In this document: piece after piece, positions 23,301 through 33,355 of the stretch
Layout: every line of letters begins with the position of its first letter
How positions within the stretch are numbered: position 1 is the stretch's first letter
Origin: Rusavskia elegans
Lineage: Eukaryota; Ascomycota; Lecanoromycetes; Teloschistales; Teloschistaceae
Length of the DNA stretch: 64,000 nucleotides
Reading direction: 5' to 3'
Assembly: GCA_011316305.1 (NCBI GenBank)
Contig: SAUG01000002.1
Location: 1 to 64,000 of the forward strand
The notes under the pieces: generated by a model
Told to the model about the DNA's origin: nothing
The model's input: only the letters and a program-made list of their open reading frames with translations
Database searches by the model: none
Position numbers and translations under genes: made by a program

Positions 23301-26300
23301 ACTCAGTCAGCCGACAGTCTGCTGGTCGCTGTTGCGAGCGAACTCCTTGCTACATCTCTGATCGAAACCGTATCATGTGGGAGCAGTCTTCTAGTCCATT
23401 GCTCAAGCAATGATCGTTTCCTCGCCGCTGCTCTGTCCAGACGGGCAAATGTCAATAAAGTCCGCGTTACCTTCACATGCGATGCGGAATCCGCCGGTGT
23501 TGCTCACGACCCGACTTGGATCAGGCTGAGCGCTCGTGCGCCGAAACATGTTGTAGCCAGAACGCTACTTCCAGCAAAAATTACGCACTTCCTCGATTTG
23601 TCTGCACATTCTCTGACCCAGCCAAGCGAACTCAGCTTTAGCATCGCCCAGGCTCTACCCTCAGGCCACAAGCGAATCGATCCAGCGGGTCTCTCTCAAC
23701 CTAACTCCCTGCTTGCTCTGTCGTGTGACCAAGAAAGTTTGAAAGCTCGACTTGAAGATGCCGTTTCCACTGCAAGAAAGGTGGCGACATCGATTACTCA
23801 GGAGCAAGTCCAGGATTTGGTCATCCCACTTGACGAGATCAATGACCCATCGATCCACAACCACACAACGAGTGTCGTCCACTGGCCCTCGGATGGAGAT
23901 GTCACGGTTAAGGTCCGCCCTATAGAAGCTGACGGCCTCTTCTTCCAGGACAAGTCATATTTCCTCGTCGGACTCACTGGAGAGATCGGGCGGTCAATCT
24001 GCGAGTGGATGGTATCCAATGGAGCTGGATGTGTCTGCCTAACAAGCCGGAGCCCCAAGATCAACGATGAATGGCTAGATTCTTTCCAGGGAACCAACGC
24101 TACTGTCAAAGTCTATGCACTGTACGTAGACAAGTCTTTTCCGAAAAGAGCGCAGCTAATCTTGTTTGATATTGCAGGGACGTCACTGACAAGCAGAACC
24201 TGGAGAGCGTCGTTGATGATATCAAGGCCACATGTCCTCCGATCGCAGGTGTTGTTAACGGAGCCATGGTCCTCCATGACACATTGTTTTCACGAATGTC
24301 GGTGGAGACCATGCAGGAAGTTCTTGGGCCCAAGATCGACGGATCGAACAACCTCGACCAAGTCTTCTACAATGATGATCTCGACTTCTTTGTCATGCTC
24401 TCATCGTCAGCAAGTGTAATTGGGAATTCGGGTCAAGCCAACTACGCGGCAGCCAACGGTTACCTGAACAGTCTTCCAAGGCAGAGACGCAAGCGTGGCA
24501 TGGCCGCCTCTACGGTTGATATTGGCCGAGTTGCTGGCATTGGATATGTTGAGACTGCAGGTCAAGCAGTCATGAATCAGCTGACTAGATTCGGGCTCAT
24601 GGCTATCAATGAGACGGAATTCCACCAGATGCTTGCGGAAACTATCAGAGCTGGCTATCCACAACCGGAAGACAAGGAGACCATTCCGGAGGCAGTCGTC
24701 ACCACTGGTATCCGGACCATTCGCGATGACGAAGACATTCAAGGCCCGTGGTTCGACAATCCTCGTTTCTCGCACTGCATAGTTGAAACCAAAGATATCC
24801 AGACCGAAGCCGAACAGGGGGGCAAGAAGACGATGCTTCCTGTCAGCGAACAGTTTTCGAAAGCGTCGACCATGGAAGAAGCCCTTGAGGTCATGATAGG
24901 TACGAGGAGGACCGTACTTTTGATGAGAGAATACGCTAATGATCGTGACTGTAGAATGTTTCTCCACGAAGTTACGACTCATCCTGCAGATATCTGACCC
25001 ATCGATCGATAACGATGCTCCCCTCGTCGAGCTTGGTGTTGATTCGTTGGTTGCTGTCGAAGTTCGATCCTGGTTCCTGAAAGAAGTTAAAGTGGATATA
25101 CCAGTCCTCAAGGTGGTCGGAGGGGCATCTCCAGCTGAGCTCTGCCAACAAGCTCTCAGCAAGCTGCCTGAAGAAATGCTCCGAAAAATTGGAGGGGAAC
25201 AGCAGCTGTCCAAGCCCGTTGAGACGAAGTCTCAGCCTGCGCCTCCATCGCAGCCCGAGCCTCAGCGATCAGATTCACTTTCTGCATCCGAGTCCAGCTC
25301 AACTTCGGCAAGTGTAGGGACCCCTGATGGAAGTTCAGCCCCTTCAACACAAATGTCCTCCAAGTCCGTTTCGCAAGAGAACCTACTGGACCCAGGAAAG
25401 CTAAGCAGTACGTCCCCTTCACCAGTCGCAGCTGCGGCAGAACAGCTGGCTGATTCTGCGAAGCCGAACACAATCTCTCCACCACCACAAAAAGCAGCAC
25501 TGTCGAGGCAGCCAACTGATTCTGGGAAGCAGAGCACAACAACACCTCCATCGCAAAAAGCAGCAACCCCAGCACAACCTAACGGATCTGCGAAGCAAAT
25601 TACAACAAGCTCTTCACCAATCTCAACTGCTGGAAAGCAGTCCGCTGAATCTTCGAAGCCGAGCAACGCGGCTTCGCAATTAAATTCAGTACCAACAAAC
25701 CAGGTCATTAAGCCTGCAAAGCAAAACGCAATACCTTCTCATCCGAACACAAAGACACCAAAAACAAAGCAGCCCATACGGAAATTCCTAAAGAGTGAAC
25801 AAATATCTTTCGGGCAGTCGCGATTTTGGTTCTTGAGGCTCCTGCTTGATGACCAGACGACACCCAACGTAGCATTCTATTACCATGTCGCTGGTAATCT
25901 ACGCGTCTCTGACATGGAGAGGGCTATCCGTGTTGTCACAACCAGACATGAAGCGTTACGTACATGCTTCGTCGGAGACGAGAACCAAGCAGACAAAGCC
26001 TACCAGAAAGTTGTGAGCAGCTCCCCACTACGGCTCGAGCATAAGAATATTCAATCTGTGGAAGACGTCAAGACTGAATACAACGATTTGCAAAGACATG
26101 TCTTCGATATTGAGAGCGGTGAGATGATACGACTTGTTCTCCTGTCGCTCTCACCAACCTCTCATTATCTCCTTTTCAACTACCATCACATTGTCATGGA
26201 CGGCGTCAGTTTTCAGGTTTTCCTGACGGATCTAGAAAAAGCTTACAATGGCGAGTCTCTTGGGAAGCCACCGCGACAGTTTCCTGATTTCTCGGCGGCC

Positions 26301-29300
26301 CAGCGAAAAGCCTTTGAGAATGGGGAGATGGATGACGAGCTCAAGTACTGGAAGGGGGTATTCCCAGCCGGCGAGGAGCTGCCAATCTTACCCTTGCTGC
26401 CAATGTCAAAAATCAGCTCCAGAGTTGCGATGAAGGAAAACCATGTCCATCAAGTTCCATACCGACTCGAGCCTGGTTTAGCTATGCGAGTCAAATCAGC
26501 ATCCAAGGCTAATCGATCCACGCCGTTCCACTTCTATCTCGCCGCCTTCAAAGCGATGCTGTTTTGCTTTACGGATGCTCAGGACTTGACGATTGGTATC
26601 GCTGATGCCAACCGCAATCATGGCGATGTGCAGAACAGTATTGGATTCTTCTTAAATCTGCTTACCCTGCGATTCAAGCGCCAACCTGATCAAAAATTTG
26701 CGGATGCTGTTGTCGAAGCTCGTAACACGACCTACGCAGCACTCGAGAACTCGCGATTGCCGTTCGATGTGCTGCTGAACGAGCTGAACGTGGCTCGTTC
26801 TTCAACGCACAGTCCCTTCTTCCAAGCATTCTTTGATTACCGCCAAGGGGCTCAGGAGAAGCATCCATTCGGTAATACCCAGTTCGAGTTCCGGGAGATT
26901 CATCCCGGACGGACATCATATGATATCACACTGGACGTGACGGATAATGCCACCGATGCATTGATAATGTTCCGAGGGCAGAAGGGGCTCTACGACCTCA
27001 CCGCAACGAACCTAATCATGGAGACCTATATCAGCTTCGTCGACATCCTTTCTCGGGATGCATCGCTCCGACTGAAAGACACTCCACTCTTCGGTGAGAA
27101 GCAGCTCACCAAAGCCATCGAAGTTGGTCGCGGCCCCCAATGGAAATCCGAATGGCCTGGAACACTTCCCCATCGGATCGACCAAGTCGCCCAAGAAAAT
27201 CAGGACAAAATGGCCCTTATGGATGGCAACGGCAACAATTTCACCTATTCGCAGATGATCAGCCGGATTGAGGCCATCGCCGAGACATTACAAAAAGCTG
27301 GAGTTGGCGCTGGCTCCCATGTGCTTGTTTACCAGCAAGCAGCGTCTGATTGGATCTGTTCTATGCTCGCCGTGATGCGACTTGGAAGTATCTATGTACC
27401 ATTGGACCTCCGCAATCCCATGCCACGACTCGCGACCGTCGCTGTTGACTGCGAGCCGACCGCCATTCTTGTGGACAGCACTACTGTGGCCGATGCATCG
27501 CAGCTCAACGTGCCCAAGGCCAAAATCGTCGATGTAAATACTATAGCGTCCAAAGCCTCGACTCGCATCCCCAACTTGGCAAACTCAGACTCGCCAGCAG
27601 CCATTCTCTATACCAGTGGCTCGACTGGCACACCGAAAGGCATCATAGTGACGCACCAGGGCCTTCGGAACGAAATCGAAGGATACACCAAGATGTGGAA
27701 GCTGGGTGTTGAACGTACGTTGCAGCAAAGTGCCTACACATTCAACCATTCCTCTGATCAAATATACACCGGTCTTACCAACGGAGGTATGGTGTATACA
27801 GTCCCATGGAGCCAACGTGGTGATCCCCTTTCGATTACCAAAATTGTCCAAGAGCAAGGCATCACGTACACCAAGGCAACACCGTCCGAGTACTCGCTCT
27901 GGATGCAGTACGGTGGCGACAATCTTCGACGAGCTACTCAATGGCGTTGCGCTTTCGGTGGGGGCGAGCCCCTATCCAGCACCGTCACTTCTGAGTTTGC
28001 CGATCTTGGTCTTGAGCACCTGCATGTGTTCAATTCCTACGGCCCAACGGAAATCTCCATCTCGTCGACGAAGATGGAGATTGATTATCGCAACAGCAAA
28101 AAGATGCAAGAAGGTCGAATACCATGTGGATACTCGCTTCCCAACTACACAACCTATATCCTGGACGAGCAATTGAAGCCACTACCGGCTGGCATGCCCG
28201 GGGAGATTTACCTTGGAGGCGCAGGCGTGTCTCTTGGCTACCTGAACAACAAGGAGCTTACCGACCAGCACTTTGTTCATGATCCATACGCATCACCCGA
28301 ACACGTCGGCAACGGCTGGACACGCATGTACCGTACCGGTGACATTGCGCATCTGACCGACGACGGAGCCATGGTCTTTCGTAATCGCATAGCAGGCGAC
28401 TCACAGATTAAGATCCGGGGACTTCGAATCGAGCTGTCCGATATTGAGAGCAACATCGTCACAGCCGCAGATGGTAGATTGAGAGAAGCTGTGGTGACAC
28501 TGCGTGATGGCGATCCTGATTTTCTAGTCGCTCATGTCGTGTTTGCACCGCAAAGCAACGTCAAAGACAAAGAGGCCTTCCTGGAGCAACTACTCAGCCG
28601 TCTTCAGATTCCGCAGTACATGATACCAGTTGCAGCAATCCCACTCGACAAGCTTCCCCTCACGAACCATTCCAAGGTTGATCGAAAAGCCATGAAAGAG
28701 ATCCCACTGCCCCAGCGAGCCAAGAAGGCCGAAGACGATGGGGAGTTGACCGAGACAATGGTCCAACTCAAACGCGTGTGGCAGGATACCCTTGGGAACA
28801 AAGAACTTGGCTTCGACATTAATCCTTCCACGAGTTTCTTCTCCGTCGGTGGCAATTCTCTTCTAGTCATCCGCCTCCAGTCAAGGATTCGTCAGACCTT
28901 CAATGCTGTCATCCGCCTCGTTGACCTTCTTGGTGCCAACACTCTCGGTCAAATGGCGCGCAAGATCGAAGAGAGTTCCAGCGTCGACCCCATCGATTGG
29001 GATGAGGAGACCACTCCTCCATCCATCCCCAGCTTCCTCAGGGACAGCTCTGACACCGGTGATGACAAATCCAAGACGAAAACAGTATTGGTCACGGGCG
29101 GAACAGGCTTTCTCTCAAAACACCTGCTTCCACAACTCGACGCCAGCCCCGATGTCAGCACAATCCATGTCGTCGCCGTACGAGACAAGCCCTCCGAGGG
29201 CCCTCGCAAATTCGATTCCCCCAAAGTAGTCGCCCACAGCGGCGATCTCACCTCCCCTCTTCTCGGCCTCTCAGAAGAGGAATTCCTCGCCATGTCCAGC

Positions 29301-30020
29301 GAAGTGGACATCATCCTCCACATGGGCGCCGTACGTTCATTCTGGGACAACTACAACGTCCTCCGTCCCGTCAACGTCCACCCAACCAAAGAGGTCGTCA
29401 AGCTCGCCGCCCCACGCCAAATCCCAATCCACTACATTTCAACAATGGGTGTGCTGCCCCGGGAGAAGGCGACGTCAGCAAACACCGCTTCGACTGCTGC
29501 CCCCTACATACCCCCCACGGACGGCACCGAGGGCTATATCGCGACACGATGGGCCAGCGAACGCATTCTCGAGCGTTCGGCAACAAGTCTGGGCGTACCA
29601 TCATCAATCTACCGCTTCCTCCCCTCAACACAGCAGACCTCATCGAAAGAGGTACTGGATGAACTCGTCCGTTTTGTCGACGTGTCGGGTGTGATACCGG
29701 ATTTGACTGGTTGGGAAGGCAGGATGGATATGATACCAGCCAAGCAGGCGGCGAATTGGATCTATGAATCCATCCTCCATACCACCGACGAACCAAAAGC
29801 AGCGGAGACCAGATTCGCGCATTATGAAAGCCCTATCACGATCAATGTAGCGGATATGGGCAGACTAATCGAAGAGCAGAGGGGCGATCAAGGGATGGAG
29901 AAGATGCCGGGGCTCAAATGGATTGGACGGATCAAGGCGCTTGGGTTTGAGTATTTCTTGACGAGCCAGGAGGCTACGGTTGCGGGGGAAGGGGGAGCGA
30001 AGTTTGGGTCGAGGAGATAG
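17308..30020 (+). CDS. Highly reducing PKS-NRPS hybrid synthetase
   Basis: Core enzyme: builds a reduced, C-methylated polyketide, condenses it with an amino-acid-like unit and releases it. Exons are 17308-17944, 18002-18640, 18709-21535, 21591-21811, 21862-24121, 24178-24899 and 24955-30020, 4123 aa, all phases consistent. Domains: KS (Cys179, His318, His358), AT (GHSSG, Ser648), DH (His983, Asp1171), MT (LEIGAGTG, Gly1442), KR (GLTGEIG at 2145, Tyr2284), ACP (Ser2466), a repetitive linker (about 2515-2710), C (HHIVMDG, His2846), A (A3 to A10 motifs present), T (GGNSL, Ser3737), R (NAD(P) site from Gly3817). There is no ER domain; the trans-ER at 6017 probably serves it. Oddities: Asn3366 where the A domain normally has the Asp that binds the alpha-amino group, and Arg3967 where the reductase YxxxK motif has Lys (Tyr3963 kept). 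The start at 17308 is the one typical of the family, 6 residues before the KS core. The product cannot be named. Confidence 0.96.
25200..25780 (+). repeat. Degenerate 22-aa repeats in the ACP-C linker
   Basis: Inside the PKS-NRPS coding sequence, the Ser/Pro/Gln/Lys-rich linker contains about five diverged units of 21-23 residues. Each has a core like SAKPN, SGKQS, SAKQI or PAKQN followed by Ser/Thr/Pro runs and QKAA. Such linkers are normally flexible and unconserved. Here the periodicity suggests growth by repeat expansion. Confidence 0.6.
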
Positions 30021-31471
30021 ATTTGCTGGGTGTTTTTGTTGTGGTTATTCTACAACACAAGGCGTTCAGTTGGGAGTGGGCATTTCTGATAGCTAGGATA
30101 AGGGAAATGTTATGGAGTAACGGAACGGAGCGTACACATACTCTCAGCGTTATGGAAGCTCAAAGACGACGCCTCAGACATGATACACACAAGTTTATGA
30201 ATCTATTCCTCTTCCCCCTGAATCTATATCTCAATTCCACTTTCACATCGAAGCTGCTACAACCGTATAGCCTCGGAGAATAGACCACCTCGCTGAGCTG
30301 TTGCAGTCTCCTTTCCTTCGAAACTACAAATTCTCTCCCAACGCAGCCTCGTCATGCACACCTCAAACAACGACATATAGATAAAAAAAACACACATCAA
30401 ACAACCACCCCACCCCACGCATCGACTCCATCCACCCACCAACACAATCCCATCCATCCCAAAAGCCCAGCAAATGACTCCATCCCAAATCCCAACCGTC
30501 ATCCCAAAAAGCAAAAACCTCATCCTCCATCCCATTGCATTCAGTCAAGTTGGATGGCGAAATTTCCATCTCTAAGCCGAACCGTGTAGGCCTTGATTGA
30601 TCGAATCATGTAACACTCTCTTGCAATAACAGATAAACACGCTGCAGGCTTTTCATCTCATCGTCGACAATACTTGCGTATCCCACTCGCTTCATAGCGG
30701 ATCCCGTAAAGTCAACATCGGTACCTCAATACGGGAAATCGCTGTATCGATTGCTCTGCTCAATTTTATCAAATGCAAGGTGCGGAATTTCCAACAACTC
30801 CGCCAGTGCCGCAATCGCCACCATCATCAGAACCATCCGTATCTCAACTCCGGAATTGCAACCCGATTTTACATGTCAGACTTCCCCCAACTCCATTCAT
30901 ATACTTGAGAAAGATTGATACTACTATGCAGAAAGAGCACGAGTATTAACCAACATATGCAAGGAGGGAAATCACAGTCGTGGTGACGGGATGATGGTGG
31001 TGGAGTTAGGGGGTTGTACAGAATGAGGGCTGTTTTGTGCATGCGAATTCGACAAGGCGGGGGGTCACGGTGGTATGAATTGTTCAGGTTTCAATATGAT
31101 ATGGATGACTAAAGGGGAGAGATGCTAGGATGAAGATACTTGGGCACTTGACTGGCCGCGTGTGAAAATTGTGTGATTACTGTTCGATGAACGGAGAACC
31201 GATGAGCCGAGTGAGAATGATACCATCTGGTGGACTTACCTGAAGAGTGGTATTTAGATCACTCCAGTTACCGTTTGTGGAGGAATCAAATAGTCTGCGA
31301 TCAAAGCAGTGCCATAGTTATACATGGTTTCTCGAAAGAGAAGAAGCTCCGAGCTCAAAAGCTAGCTACCCAGTAAACTTGTGTGATCTTCACACTCAGT
31401 GACTGCGCCTGCCAAAGTCAAATCCGGCTTCCTGATCTAATGGTATCCGCCGTAATCTTACCGTTCCTCCA
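30021..31471. other. Intergenic, no gene recognised
   Basis: This lies between the PKS-NRPS stop and the 3' end of the Gfo/Idh/MocA gene, which are convergent. It has C- and A-rich stretches near 30370-30540 and an otherwise plain sequence. No open frame has supporting features. Confidence 0.6.
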
Positions 31472-32913
31472 TTACTCCATAGTGACCGTGTAATCGCTAG
31501 TCGGCCTCGCGCCCAGCCCACTCTTCTCATAAGCCATGTCAAGCATCTTCATCTGGGCAATCGAGTCTTGTTGGCTGACCCAGTGCTGCGTCTTGCGACC
31601 CTTGACCCGGTTTACGAACTGCTCCAGCATGTACCGATACGACATCCAGTTCGTCTCACCAGGCAGATGCTCAAACTCGCCACCCGCCTCGCTGAAGCTG
31701 TAAGTCTTGTGTGACTTCTTCTCGGTCCACTTCTTGATCACCGAGCCGTTGTCCTTGCTGCGGATCTCGAACACGTCCTTGACATCGATCCGGTGCCAGA
31801 AAATCCCGTGGATCACGCCGTGCAAAGTCACTTCGCGCGACTGCGCCTTCTCTTGGTCGGAAGGGAGTGTCTTGTCAGGGATTACGACTGCTCGGTGGGT
31901 AGCTGTCACGTGGGAAGGTGTCCACATAGTTGGGCCCTTCAGGGTACTGTGGGCCTCGCCGATCGCACCGTTCGGGAAGCGGAATTTGGCTGTGAAGTCG
32001 TAGTCACACTTCTTGTGCACCCCCTCGGTGCCCGGGGTTACATCGCAGCTCAGGCACTCTTCTGGTTCCGCGTCGAAGGCCATACGCAGTGCGGCGAAGT
32101 TGTACGTACCCATGGCCATCATGGTGCCGCCAGCGAGGTCGTAATTGAAATGGATGTCGTCCTTGCCTGTTCCCCACCAGGGTATCATGGAATTGGAAGA
32201 AACATGGATCACATCGGCAGGATTGATCAAGGAGCGGAAAAAGGACCAAGCGGGGTAGAAGCGATTGTGGAAGGCTTCTAGAAGGACCGGGCCATCATGT
32301 TTTGACAATTCGGGCAGGTTGAACAGGATCTCGGCCTCGGTGGAGTTGGCAACGGACGGCTTTTCCAGAAGCACATGCTTCCCGGCGCGGATGGAGCGAA
32401 CGGCCCACTCGAAATGAAGCGAATTGGCCAGGGGGATGAAAACGCAGTCGATGTTGGGGTCATCAAGGATTTCTGGTGGCATTAGCAGTCAGTCATGAAG
32501 ATAGCAAGGTACAGAGGGGGGGTGTCAATCCGAAGCCTAAGCCGCGGATAAGGCCGACACCGATGCTGCAGGCCAGTTGGTGCCACTGAGCAAAAAGGGT
32601 TATGAGACTGAAGACTCACCCTGGTAGGAACCCTTGACCTCCGGGATATTGTTGGACTTGGCAAACTTCTCGGCCTTTTCACGTTTACGAGCAGCAACAG
32701 CCTGTATGATGACTTCCGGGTGGGATTTGGCGGGGCCGAGCAAGGCTAGGGGCCTACACATTGTCAATACAGCGGAATGAAGGTCGGCCATGTGTCCGTT
32801 GGCACTCACGCGATGTTGGCAGCTCCCAGAATGCCGAACTTCAGAGCGTCTTTGCTCTTGGGGGGTGTGGGCGGGTTGAAGGCACCCCAGATGCGGCCGA
32901 TCATGGCTGCCAT
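31472..32913 (-). CDS. Gfo/Idh/MocA-family NAD(P)-dependent dehydrogenase (D-xylose/dihydrodiol dehydrogenase-like)
   Basis: Predicted cytosolic NADP-dependent oxidoreductase acting on sugars or trans-dihydrodiols. Exons are 32810-32913, 32620-32753 and 31472-32472 (phases 2 and 1 agree), 412 aa. The N-terminal Rossmann fold has the motif GILGAANIA. The conserved EKP motif (LLEKPS) lies in the cofactor/substrate cleft, preceded by the IPLANSLHFEWA region seen in fungal dihydrodiol dehydrogenase-like proteins. The C-terminal half has the beta-sheet substrate domain. A second Met three codons downstream (32904) is an alternative start. It may be an ordinary metabolic gene at the edge of the cluster. 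Against that, its upstream region carries ATCGCCGAA (33325-33333), the reverse complement of the motif in the cluster promoters. Membership of the pathway is therefore possible but unproven. Confidence 0.9.
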
Positions 32914-33324
32914 CTCGTCACTCTATGCAAATATCAGCGTGTCGGTCATCCTGCGTTGAATATACAACTACAGGAGGTAGTGAAAATTACAAGGCTTGGC
33001 GTTTGTTTGAGCCGTTCAAGTTGTGGAAAGGTTGCATGCAAGAAGGGAGGCAGGAAAAGTGGGGCTGAGAGTGTTCTTCTGTCAGGTAAACAATGCAGTG
33101 GATTAGATGATTCGAGTAGCCAGGCTTACCTTGAAATTGTTTTTATGAAAAAGGAGTCAAGTCACCCTGCTGGGCACAGCTAGAAAACCGAAGTTAGGGC
33201 CGATGTATGCGTGCAGGTGGAAGTGAAAGCTGACGAGGAAGCTTCGACCAAGCGGAGGTGTTCTTAGGCTACAGCGCATGACAAATGCTTAGCCGCTGCA
33301 CGACACGCCAGCCACCAATGGAAA

Positions 33325-33355
33325 ATCGCCGAACTTCGGAGCTAAAACCGCCGAA
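33325..33355. promoter_or_regulatory. Paired TCGGCG-type sites upstream of the Gfo/Idh/MocA gene
   Basis: ATCGCCGAA at 33325-33333, immediately followed by CTTCGG, then CCGCCGAA at 33348-33355. On the minus strand these read TTCGGCGAT and TTCGGCGG, matching the sites at 5811, 9329 and 9369. Confidence 0.45.

Noticed and set aside
17308..30020. Naming the product (cytochalasan, pyranonigrin, aspyridone, swainsonine types)
   Set aside because: Domain order or accessory genes do not match any of these well enough. SwnK-type order is clearly different, and cytochalasan partners are missing.
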